Shown here one piece after another: positions 7,571 through 14,261 of a DNA stretch of 24,271 bases. Each line of letters begins with the position of its first letter. Position 1 is the first letter of the stretch. Both the position numbers and the translations under genes were made by a program. The DNA is from a virus: positions 1-24,271 of the IMG/VR virus record IMGVR_UViG_3300025000_000413; one strand, given 5' to 3'. The notes below the pieces were generated by a model, which was given only the letters and a program-made list of their open reading frames with translations, was not told where the DNA came from and did not search any database.

Positions 7571-7775
7571 TCGTCCAACCTTCAGTAAGTTGAGTTGGAT
7601 ATTAACATATTTTCTAGTCCTAATTTATTTCAACTCATTAGGCAGCCGTCCGCACCACGTGTCGTCAGGTCGATACCCGCCTCTTTAAATGGGACAGGTG
7701 CTATCCATGATGAGAATGTCATGGCGAAGGCACACCGACCAGCGTTAGTCATAGTGCCGGATTCTTTTTAATAAC
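7571..7775 (+). ncRNA. Candidate structured RNA in GC-rich intergenic segment
   Basis: No protein frame covers this stretch. Bases 7641-7760 hold 69 G or C out of 120 (57.5%), far richer than the surrounding AT-rich DNA. Successive helices can be drawn: TCCAAC 7574-7579 with 7594-7599; GCACC 7652-7656 with 7697-7701, continued by TGTC 7660-7663 with 7693-7696; CCATGA 7705-7710 with TCATGG 7719-7724; and GGCAC 7729-7733 with GTGCC 7754-7758, containing GAC/GTC. The last helix is followed by GGATTCTTTTTA, which resembles a 3' terminator. I could not match it to a riboswitch, ribozyme, tmRNA, SRP or group I intron core. The strand is assumed from the T-run and neighbouring genes. Confidence 0.45.
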
Positions 7776-7830
7776 CATCCATCTAGCCAGTGGATTGTTT
7801 ATATTATCATTATTTATTTAATCCTTTGAA

Positions 7831-7853
7831 GAGTGCTTGAGTTTCAGGCACTC
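7831..7853 (+). terminator. 10-bp hairpin with 3-base loop
   Basis: GAGTGCTTGA (7831-7840) pairs with TCAGGCACTC (7844-7853) with one wobble and loop GTT. It lies between the candidate RNA and the DUF5659-like gene, and it overlaps an unlikely upstream start (TTG 7837) of that gene's frame. Only a broken T/C-rich tail follows, so termination is possible but not certain. Confidence 0.45.
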
Positions 7854-7893
7854 TCTCCTATTCAATTATTCAACAAAAGAAAGGATGAACCTA

Positions 7894-8070
7894 TTGAAAA
7901 ACGATGTGAAATTAATATTCACAGCAAAATTAGCCAGACATTTATTAAAACAAGGATATCAAATCATAGATATTAAACCCAATAAGGATAATTCGGATAG
8001 AACAGTTTTTATATTTATTGATTGTGACGGACTAAAGGAATCAATCAAAGAGTTCTCAACAATAGCCTAA
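7894..8070 (+). CDS. DUF5659-like small phage protein
   Basis: A 58-residue product starting at TTG 7894, which lies 9 bases after AAAGAAAGG. The in-frame ATG at 7885 directly abuts that ribosome site, and the TTG at 7837 lies in a hairpin, so both are less likely. The sequence (FTAKLARHLLKQGYQIIDIKPN, then TVFIFIDCDGLKESI) resembles the short DUF5659 proteins common in Bacillota phages: an alpha helix, the G-[YF]-x-[IL]-[IL]-D-I strand and a closing beta strand. That family's role is unknown. It precedes the primase-helicase by 32 bases and is probably co-transcribed with it. Confidence 0.6.
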   Translation: MKNDVKLIFTAKLARHLLKQGYQIIDIKPNKDNSDRTVFIFIDCDGLKESIKEFSTIA

Positions 8071-8102
8071 TTTGATAAGGCAAACACAAAAGAAAGGGGG
8101 TG

Positions 8103-10808
8103 ATGAACTACTTGACCAATGTAGTAGAAGATGAAGTTTTAGATGATTCTTTGAGAGTTACTTTAAGCGTTGACACTAAGGAATTCACAAAGAAACCCGA
8201 TGAAGATGCAACTTGGAGAATAAGCAAGAGGATTGCATCATATCCATGTTACGATAAAATAGAAAAACTTCCGCATGTAGTAGGAGATCTTGGAGTTAGT
8301 TGGTGTCCTGGTGCATTCAGCGAAGGCCATAGAAGAATTGTTAATTTCAAAAGTCAACAGATATTTGGATTGGATTTCGATACTGGAATAACGTGGGAAG
8401 AAGTACAAAGCAGAGCGGTTAAATATAGACTACCTATTGTATTTGCTTACGAGACATTCTCAAGTATTAATAGAAGTAAATTCAGAGTGGTTTTGTGTAA
8501 TGATATTGAAATTACTGATGCAAAATTAGCAAAAGTAATACAGATTGCTCTAATGGAGATATTTCCCGAATGTGATCCATCCTGTAAAGATTGTTCTCGT
8601 TTATTCTTTGGCGGTAAAGGAATCATATTTACTAATGAAAATGTTAATACTGCTACATTCAATATAAGTGATCTGATGTTAGCTTTAGTAGAGTATTATC
8701 GAGATAGAGATAAGATAAATTATTTGAGATTGGTAGAATCATATGCTCAAAAAGTAGGTATTGAGCTTAAAAATGGTTATCCAAGAGTAGAAATAATAAA
8801 TGAGTGTTCAAAAAGTGAAATCTCAGGGGCAACTCCTATTATTATATTAAAGGTGTTGCCCCCCAAATTTCACTTTTTGAAAGAAGAAGAAAAATTATAT
8901 TATGCAATTTATTTGACAGAAAAAATAAAGAAGACTAAAACTGTAAAGACAAAAGAGGGAAAAGAACAAGTTGTTGTTTATGAAGTTATTAATACTAAAA
9001 CTGGTAAGAGAGATCTACTAAGGAACTTTGACTTCAGTGAGCTAATGAATAGTTGTAAATTATTTAGTGAGTTTGCTAGAGGAGAAAGATGGTGTTATCA
9101 TAATGAGCTTTTTGGGATGGCCACTAATTTATGTCAAATAAAAGGTGGAGGAGACGCTTTCATTAGGGTAATATCAAATGAATTCAATGAAAAATATGAA
9201 AGTTATACAGATAGAGATTGGGGATATTATGTAAATTATATCCAGAAACAAGATTACATACCCCAACAGTGCATTAATTTCTGCCCCTATGCCAATGAGT
9301 GCAATCATGCTAAAAATATGATACTGACAGCTAAAACAAAAAGGAACACAATTGTTGAATTATCTAATAAAACTAAGTATGTGTCTCTATCAGAAGCTGA
9401 AAAGGATTTGCAGGATACATTCGAAAAATGCCAATCAAACATGGACAATAAAATACATGTAATTAAGAGCCAAACAGGCGCTGGCAAATCTTACACTTAC
9501 ATAAATTACCTTAAAAAAGCGGTTAGACCATGTATTGTACCTGTTCCTACAAATAAACTAAAAGAAGAAATATATGATAAATGCATCGAAAAAGGTATAA
9601 ACGTAATGAAAACACCTACTCTTCCGTCAGACATACCAGATGATATAAAGCAAGAGATCGAGCGATTATACTCTATAGGTACTGCTTTGATGGCAGGAAA
9701 ATATATCAGAACAGTTGCCGAGGGAAAGGGTCTTACAAAACTGATTGAATATATTAATCAAATGGAATTAGTTAATAAATACCCAGGACATATAATAACA
9801 ACTCACTCAAGACTTTTATATTTCAATGATGAGCAAATCCAGAACCACGACATAATAATCGATGAGGATATTATAAAGACGCTACTACAGGTTAAAATAG
9901 TAAGTGTTAAGGATCTGCTGAAAATCAGTAAATTAAAGTACATATCTTGGGTTGATAAAAATGAAGTGGATAATAAATTCAATGAAATATTTTCCAAAAA
10001 TGACTACCAGACATTAATTAAGACAAAACCAATTTCTCTAGAAAACATGGAAAACTTTGAAACGCAAATTGCCATGCATGGTAGTGAAATTAATAGTAAT
10101 GTAGTGGGTTTTTTAAAGTGTATAGTAGCTTATCGATATAATCCAGACAAGGAAAAAATGGGGATTAAGGGTTTTTCCAGCGATAGTGATATGATTCGAT
10201 ATCTTATAAAAATGAATCTACCAGATAAAAAAATTATTATCTTGAGTGCTACAGCAGATGAAAGTGTCTATAAGAGAATGTTTGGCGACAAGGTGGTATT
10301 TCATTATTGCAAACAGGCTAAATATAAAGGAAAACTAATTCAGTACCCACAGAAAAGTTATAGTCGGGATTGTCTGAAAAATGATAAGGAATCATTCAAT
10401 AAAATAAAGGAAATAGTCGGTGATATACCAATGATTACTTTTAAGGCTTATAAGCTCAATGAAAATGATTTGAACTATGGGAACACTGAAGGACATAATT
10501 GCTACGAGGGGAAAGATATATCGGTTGTCGGAACACCGCACTTAAATGAGATAGTATATAAAATATTTTCTCTAGGTCTTAATATTGACATAACGAACGA
10601 TGAGATGAAATATCAGGAAATTGAGCGAAACAATTTCAAATTCTGGTTTATGACTTATGTTGATGAAAATCTAAGAGACATACAACTATGGTTAATAGAA
10701 AGTGAATTGGAGCAAGCCGTGGGCAGAGCAAGGTTGTTGAGGAATGACTGCTCTGTTTTTTTGTTCAGCAATTATCCGATAGAACAGGCTGAGTTTATGT
10801 ATTTATGA
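8103..10808 (+). CDS. Primase-polymerase fused to SF2 helicase
   Basis: Predicted replication protein that primes and unwinds DNA. The N-terminus looks like an archaeo-eukaryotic primase: GLDFD with D91/D93 as metal ligands, then SKFRVVL, and SRLFFGG at 165-171. C390, C394, C400 and H402 form a likely zinc knuckle. The helicase follows: Walker A TGAGKS (458-463), Walker B DIIIDED (583-589), motif III SAT (715-717), and motif VI QAVGRARLLR with R875/R877. The ribosome site GAAAGGGGGTGAT could serve ATG 8103 or, better spaced, TTG 8112. A 74-base palindrome (8808-8881) lies inside the frame between the two enzymatic halves and encodes about 25 residues. No DNA polymerase gene is in the window, so this protein may supply initiation for a host or distant polymerase. 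Domain calls are by motif only. Confidence 0.82.
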   Translation: MNYLTNVVEDEVLDDSLRVTLSVDTKEFTKKPDEDATWRISKRIASYPCYDKIEKLPHVVGDLGVSWCPGAFSEGHRRIVNFKSQQIFGLDFDTGITWEEVQSRAVKYRLPIVFAYETFSSINRSKFRVVLCNDIEITDAKLAKVIQIALMEIFPECDPSCKDCSRLFFGGKGIIFTNENVNTATFNISDLMLALVEYYRDRDKINYLRLVESYAQKVGIELKNGYPRVEIINECSKSEISGATPIIILKVLPPKFHFLKEEEKLYYAIYLTEKIKKTKTVKTKEGKEQVVVYEVINTKTGKRDLLRNFDFSELMNSCKLFSEFARGERWCYHNELFGMATNLCQIKGGGDAFIRVISNEFNEKYESYTDRDWGYYVNYIQKQDYIPQQCINFCPYANECNHAKNMILTAKTKRNTIVELSNKTKYVSLSEAEKDLQDTFEKCQSNMDNKIHVIKSQTGAGKSYTYINYLKKAVRPCIVPVPTNKLKEEIYDKCIEKGINVMKTPTLPSDIPDDIKQEIERLYSIGTALMAGKYIRTVAEGKGLTKLIEYINQMELVNKYPGHIITTHSRLLYFNDEQIQNHDIIIDEDIIKTLLQVKIVSVKDLLKISKLKYISWVDKNEVDNKFNEIFSKNDYQTLIKTKPISLENMENFETQIAMHGSEINSNVVGFLKCIVAYRYNPDKEKMGIKGFSSDSDMIRYLIKMNLPDKKIIILSATADESVYKRMFGDKVVFHYCKQAKYKGKLIQYPQKSYSRDCLKNDKESFNKIKEIVGDIPMITFKAYKLNENDLNYGNTEGHNCYEGKDISVVGTPHLNEIVYKIFSLGLNIDITNDEMKYQEIERNNFKFWFMTYVDENLRDIQLWLIESELEQAVGRARLLRNDCSVFLFSNYPIEQAEFMYL
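8807..8881. repeat. Large palindrome inside the primase-helicase gene
   Basis: A 15-bp outer stem (TCAAAAAGTGAAAT 8808-8821 with 8867-8880, plus the pair 8807/8881), an internal loop, then an 8-bp GC-rich inner stem (GGGGCAAC 8826-8833 with GTTGCCCC 8855-8862) and a short CCT/AGG extension around an AT-rich loop. It preserves the reading frame and falls between domains. It may be an inserted palindromic element, a DNA structure, or an mRNA fold. Confidence 0.75.
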
Positions 10809-10882
10809 TAAAACAAGGGAGTGGCTGAGTGCTGTTCCCATTTAATTCTCAAAATATAAACAAGATGAAAGAGGTAATAAAT

Positions 10883-11098
10883 ATGCAAAAATTCAATAAT
10901 TATTTAATTCAAGGTTCATACACAATTTCATTTTCTGGAGATAAAGCATTATTAGTTGGTGATGAATGCAAGGAGGCTGAATTTTCTAGCACAGTTACTT
11001 TAATGGAATTTTTAGCCAATGAGGGCTGTATTGGAGTCTATAAACAGGATGGTTATATCAAGGTGAGATTTAAGAAAGATATGAATGATTATAAATAA
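10883..11098 (+). CDS. Unknown 71-residue protein
   Basis: The frame extends left to a GTG at 10829, but the ATG at 10883 has AAAGAGGT seven bases upstream and is the better start. The protein begins MQKFNNYLIQGSYTISFSGD and seems a small beta-rich domain ending in a basic YIKVRFKKD strand. No known family is recognised. It follows the primase-helicase by about 75 bases on the same strand and is closed by an intrinsic terminator 13 bases after its stop, which marks the end of this transcription unit. Confidence 0.6.
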   Translation: MQKFNNYLIQGSYTISFSGDKALLVGDECKEAEFSSTVTLMEFLANEGCIGVYKQDGYIKVRFKKDMNDYK

Positions 11099-11111
11099 AA
11101 AATAGTAATTT

Positions 11112-11138
11112 GGCACTCAGTGATTGGGTGCCTTTTTT
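11112..11138 (+). terminator. Intrinsic terminator
   Basis: GGCACTCA (11112-11119) pairs with TGGGTGCC (11125-11132) with one wobble and a 5-base loop, directly followed by six T. This is a textbook factor-independent terminator for the replication unit. The in-frame 5' extension of the endonuclease gene (TTG 11110) runs through it, which argues for the later start of that gene. Confidence 0.85.
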
Positions 11139-11202
11139 ATATCTAAAAGCAGATAGTCGGAAAAGGTTTATCTGGAAAAAATGGAAGCGAGTAGTGAGAA
11201 TA

Positions 11203-11856
11203 ATGACAAATAGTAAAAATCGTGTAACTGGTATTTATGCCTGGGTTGTGAAAGGAGTTGTGAGATATGTAGGATCTAGTAAGGACATTTACAATTCTAG
11301 GAAATCGAATCACCTGTCTAGACTCCGTAATGGTACACATATTCCACAATTACAACAACTTTTTGATGAATTCGGTCAAAATGCATTTGAGTTTGTAGAA
11401 CTTGAAAGATGTTTGGTCAGAGAATTAAATGAAAGAGAAGACCATTATAAGGATGTTTTTAAAGATACAATTTTCAATTTAAATGATATTAACAATTACA
11501 AAAAGGATATTAAAACTGGATTAAGAGCTAAAAACTTTAAAGACAAATTGAGTGAAGTAAATAGTGGGACTGGAAATCCAATGTGTAAGACCGAAACGAC
11601 TACTATTGTCCAAATAAAAGTAGCTTTAAGAGATGGAAAAATGACAAATAAACAAATTAGTGATTTGTTTGGTAAAAGTCCCAGTATGATTAGTTCAATA
11701 AAAAATAATAAACGTTGGGCAAAGCTTGAAATTCCTTTAGATTATCAAGTAGATAACAAATTGCATAATAATGAAGTTGTTTCGGAAGAGATAGAACACA
11801 CGAAAAATACAGAAAAAATAAAATTAGACGAAAGTTTAGTTCTTTGTCAGGCTTAA
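11203..11856 (+). CDS. GIY-YIG homing-type endonuclease
   Basis: 217 residues from ATG 11203; the TTG at 11110 lies in the preceding terminator. The ribosome site is weak. The GIY-YIG nuclease core is at the front: G10-I11-Y12, Y22-V23-G24, and a conserved Arg in the IYNSRKSNHLSRLRNG helix, with E/N-rich strands after it. From about residue 135 the protein looks like a DNA-recognition part, with a helix-turn-helix (NKQISDLFGKSPSMISSIKNNKRW) as in homing endonuclease modules. Such free-standing enzymes cut DNA and spread their own gene between phages (T4 Seg type). It sits alone between the replication block and the head block, with no visible intron. The family call is firm; activity and target are inferred. 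Confidence 0.85.
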   Translation: MTNSKNRVTGIYAWVVKGVVRYVGSSKDIYNSRKSNHLSRLRNGTHIPQLQQLFDEFGQNAFEFVELERCLVRELNEREDHYKDVFKDTIFNLNDINNYKKDIKTGLRAKNFKDKLSEVNSGTGNPMCKTETTTIVQIKVALRDGKMTNKQISDLFGKSPSMISSIKNNKRWAKLEIPLDYQVDNKLHNNEVVSEEIEHTKNTEKIKLDESLVLCQA

Positions 11857-11930
11857 TGTGTTTATTCATGCATTCTTCACATAAAGTCCATAAAAAGGTT
11901 GTTGTAATTATGGTTAAGGAGGGGGGTTAC

Positions 11931-12034
11931 ATGGTGTAAGGTTAATGGAACAATTGGAGAAAAATGGTTCAGTTTATGAGGGCGCAAATTCCCTTGAAGA
12001 TTTAATAATTTGTAAAAATACGAAGGAGGATTAA
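11931..12034 (+). other. Two-codon and 29-codon mini frames before the scaffold gene
   Basis: A very strong ribosome site, AAGGAGGGGGG, precedes ATG GTG TAA at 11931-11939. A second frame, ATG 11945 to TAA 12034, encodes 29 residues (MEQLEKNGSVYEGANSLEDL...) but has no ribosome site of its own at normal spacing. This could be a leader that couples translation, a remnant of a lost gene, or chance. I do not call it a confirmed gene. The rest of the 182-base gap holds only an AT-rich stretch. Confidence 0.3.
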
Positions 12035-12038
12035 TTAA

Positions 12039-12455
12039 ATGGATTTTACAGAAGAACAACAAATTTTTATTGATACACAAATGGCAGAAGCAAAAGGGAA
12101 ATGGGTGGCTGAGGAATTGGTGCCATTACAAACAGAAATACAATCCTTGAAGCCAATTGTCAAATCAGACAAGGAAATAGCAATAGAAGCTAAGGAATTA
12201 GAATTGTGGAACAAGGAGAAAACCCTCCATATTAAGGAGAAAGGTCTATCTGATTTTGCTGAATTCTTTAATGGTAATTCCATCGAAGATTTAGATATAG
12301 GTATCTCGAAATTCAATTCCATTATGGAAGCAAAGAAACTTAATAATTCCTATATCCCTGAAGGCCATAAACAAACAGATGCTTATGCCCAGGCAGAGAA
12401 AAAGGGCGACACTCAATCCATGATAGGCAATAAGTTGTCTAAATTATTCAAGTAA
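12039..12455 (+). CDS. Capsid scaffold-like protein
   Basis: 138 residues, start ATG 12039 with GAAGGAGG upstream. The protein is acidic, low in aromatic residues and highly helical; about residues 15-85 form a Glu/Lys coiled coil. The C-terminus is polar and ends in a basic KLSKLFK tail. That make-up, its size, and its place 36 bases before the major capsid gene fit the phage scaffolding (DUF4355-like) class, which guides shell assembly and is then removed. There is no protease gene in the window, so the scaffold may leave intact. The call depends mostly on composition and context. Confidence 0.65.
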   Translation: MDFTEEQQIFIDTQMAEAKGKWVAEELVPLQTEIQSLKPIVKSDKEIAIEAKELELWNKEKTLHIKEKGLSDFAEFFNGNSIEDLDIGISKFNSIMEAKKLNNSYIPEGHKQTDAYAQAEKKGDTQSMIGNKLSKLFK

Positions 12456-12491
12456 TAGTAATAAAACAAAAAAAGAAAGAAGGAATTAATA

Positions 12492-13373
12492 ATGATTAAC
12501 ACAACTTCATTTACAGCATTGGAAAATATCAACTTAACCAAGGAGATTACTTTAATTTCCCCACAAGATACTCCGTTAACCAGTCTTATTTTAGGTAAGG
12601 GTTTTGAAGCAACAGGTGCTAAGATCGTTACTTGGCGCGAAAAGGCATTAGACGCTACTGCGGATATTAGCCAAGTGGAGGGCAGCGAGACGACTGTATT
12701 TACTCAATCAGTACGTGCAGAGAAAAACAATGTTTGTGAAATCTTTAAAAAGGCAGTTAGTATCTCAGGCACAGTTGAAGCAAGTGTAATTACAGGGGTT
12801 GCTAATCTCTTTGCTGAGGAAATCAATGATCGCTTGGTTGAAATGAAAATCAATATTGAGAAGTCCTTAATCAATGGAGTCAGAAAAGATGGTTCCCTTA
12901 CGCCTTTTGTTCGCAAAATGGATGGCTTGCTTTCCTTTGCAACAGTGGAGAATTCTGTTTCAAATGCTACTGTTACAGAAGCCAAAATTAAGGAAACTCT
13001 TAGCAAATTATGGGAAAGCGGACTCTCTACAGGTCAGTATGTTGGTATGGTGAATTCCGCACTAAAAGAGGAGATTGATGCTTTGTATGATGGAAAGTAT
13101 TCCTATATCGCTCAGGAATCTCTTTTTGGTTTGATCGTTTCCAGTATCCAAACTAATTATGGTACGCTCAAACTGATCTTGAACAGACACATGCCGGTTG
13201 ATAAAATTGCTATGTTTGACCCTTCTTTCCTCAAAATTGCCTATCTAAGACAGCCAGAGTTCGCTATGTTAGCAAAAACTGGTGACAGTATCAATGGTCA
13301 TATTGTGAGTGAATTGACTCTCAAGATGTTGAATCAAAAAGCTCTTGCAGTTTTTACAAAGGCAGAAATTTAA
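12492..13373 (+). CDS. Major capsid protein (SU10/DUF5309-like)
   Basis: 293 residues with the HK97-type features of the SU10 major head protein group: an N-terminal TPLTSLIL segment, WREKAL, VEGSETT, a NVCEIFKKAVSISGTVEA block, a long helix with EEINDRLVEMKINIEKSLINGVR (the spine), and a conserved MDGLLSFA turn. It forms the icosahedral head shell. The start ATG 12492 follows AAGAAAGAAGG. A strong 16-bp stem lies right after its stop and a second very long hairpin further on, so its abundant mRNA is probably terminated or stabilised there. The gene lies before the terminase genes, unlike the usual order. There is no sign of truncation. Confidence 0.85.
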   Translation: MINTTSFTALENINLTKEITLISPQDTPLTSLILGKGFEATGAKIVTWREKALDATADISQVEGSETTVFTQSVRAEKNNVCEIFKKAVSISGTVEASVITGVANLFAEEINDRLVEMKINIEKSLINGVRKDGSLTPFVRKMDGLLSFATVENSVSNATVTEAKIKETLSKLWESGLSTGQYVGMVNSALKEEIDALYDGKYSYIAQESLFGLIVSSIQTNYGTLKLILNRHMPVDKIAMFDPSFLKIAYLRQPEFAMLAKTGDSINGHIVSELTLKMLNQKALAVFTKAEI

Positions 13374-13377
13374 GGTA

Positions 13378-13416
13378 AATAAGAGGAGGGTGGTGGAATT
13401 CCATCCTCCTCTTATT
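13378..13416 (+). terminator. 16-bp hairpin after major capsid gene
   Basis: AATAAGAGGAGGGTGG (13378-13393) pairs with CCATCCTCCTCTTATT (13401-13416) with one wobble and a 7-base loop, starting four bases after the capsid stop codon. There is no T-run beyond the arm itself. It is very stable and probably marks or protects the 3' end of the capsid message. Confidence 0.65.
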
Positions 13417-13468
13417 ATCATCGTGTACCTTCGATAAAAGTAGCTTAATTCAAGGTTATCTTCATAAT

Positions 13469-13566
13469 AAAAGGGTAATAATTCTCTCTTTTTAATGTAG
13501 TCGCCATTCCTTCGATAGAATGTGGCAATTGCAAGGATAATAGAGGATTATTACCCTTTTTTATTA
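13469..13566 (+). terminator. Long hairpin with T-run; terminator or structured RNA
   Basis: AAAAGGGTAATAAT (13469-13482) pairs exactly with ATTATTACCCTTTT (13547-13560) and extends inward, CTCT with AGAG, to about 19 bp with one wobble. Inside is a second hairpin, GCCATTC with GAATG-T-GGC. A run of T follows. The long stem with an internal hairpin is larger than an ordinary terminator and could be a regulatory RNA. Confidence 0.6.
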
Positions 13567-13591
13567 AACTTATTAAAAGGAATTGATTGAA

Positions 13592-13783
13592 ATGCTTATT
13601 ACAAGGGAGTTTAGCGATAGACAGGCATTCGCTATCGAAAGAAAATATAAGAACATAAAATTAAAAGAAATTGCTTTAGTGCTTGGATGTAGCGTTCCTC
13701 TGCTCTCACTTTATGAGAATGGTAGGGCGAACATGAATGACTATTTTGTGAAAAAATACAAACAAATCATAAACAATAAATAG
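13592..13783 (+). CDS. Small HTH protein between capsid and terminase genes
   Basis: 63 residues from ATG 13592; the TTG at 13583 is too close to the ribosome site AAAAGG. Residues about 22-50 (KLKEIALVLGCSVPLLSLYENGRANM) fit an XRE-type helix-turn-helix, including the typical LYENGRA turn. It lies after the large hairpin and 88 bases before the small terminase gene, so it may regulate the packaging genes or belong to a transferred segment. Target and role are unknown. Confidence 0.6.
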   Translation: MLITREFSDRQAFAIERKYKNIKLKEIALVLGCSVPLLSLYENGRANMNDYFVKKYKQIINNK

Positions 13784-13871
13784 TAATTTAAAAAAGCCAA
13801 TAATCAGAGATTAAGTATCAATAAATCTTTGTAATAATATTAAAAAATATATAGGAGGAGGATGATCACAA

Positions 13872-14261
13872 ATGACGCTTGACGAAACCTTAGCCAGGAC
13901 AAATCTTAAATATAAACGCTACTTTAGATGGAAATTTAAACTTAGCACTAGAGGTAGAGAGTTTAATGACCGAACGTTAGAAAGTTTGATGAAGACAGAT
14001 CAAATCAGATCAAAAGCAACATATGAAGCATGGGAAAAGACTGCCGAGTATCAGCACCTAGTAAATTTATACATAATGAGTCAGGCAGCCAACGATTTGA
14101 TAGAAATTTACAATGTAGTTTGCGATAAGGCGAAAAAAGGTGATGGCAAGGCAGTTGATACGGTTTTGAAATTACAAAAGGCAATCCAAACAAGCATAAA
14201 GCAGAATTCGCAGCAAGATGGGAAATTGGTTGAAGATGAAGATGATGATCTTGAATTATGA
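13872..14261 (+). CDS. terS: Terminase small subunit (likely)
   Basis: 129 residues. The start ATG 13872 follows AGGAGGAGG. The N-terminal half is basic, with RWKFKLSTRGREFNDRTLESL; the C-terminal half is a helix (about residues 70-115) and an acidic tail, EDEDDDLEL. The size, the basic-then-acidic profile, and a 4-base ATGA overlap with the large terminase are characteristic of TerS, which binds phage DNA at pac or cos and loads the packaging motor. I see no strong sequence motif by itself; the call rests on context. Confidence 0.65.
   Translation: MTLDETLARTNLKYKRYFRWKFKLSTRGREFNDRTLESLMKTDQIRSKATYEAWEKTAEYQHLVNLYIMSQAANDLIEIYNVVCDKAKKGDGKAVDTVLKLQKAIQTSIKQNSQQDGKLVEDEDDDLEL

Noticed and set aside
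7641-7680. Signal recognition particle RNA (CAGGTC similarity)
   Set aside because: Only GTCAGGTC matches; the GGAAG tetraloop region and symmetric loop are missing.
7701-7735. Hammerhead ribozyme core (ATGATGAG...CGAA)
   Set aside because: The required C of CUGANGA is an A here, and the same bases form a simple CCATGA/TCATGG hairpin instead of the hammerhead stem II.
11110-11202. Start of the endonuclease at TTG 11110
   Set aside because: This start lies in an intrinsic terminator with a T-run, and the extra residues do not belong to the GIY-YIG fold.
12704-13006. Antisense frames inside the capsid, polymerase, primase and terminase genes
   Set aside because: They lie on the opposite strand of strongly supported genes, without ribosome sites or recognisable protein patterns.
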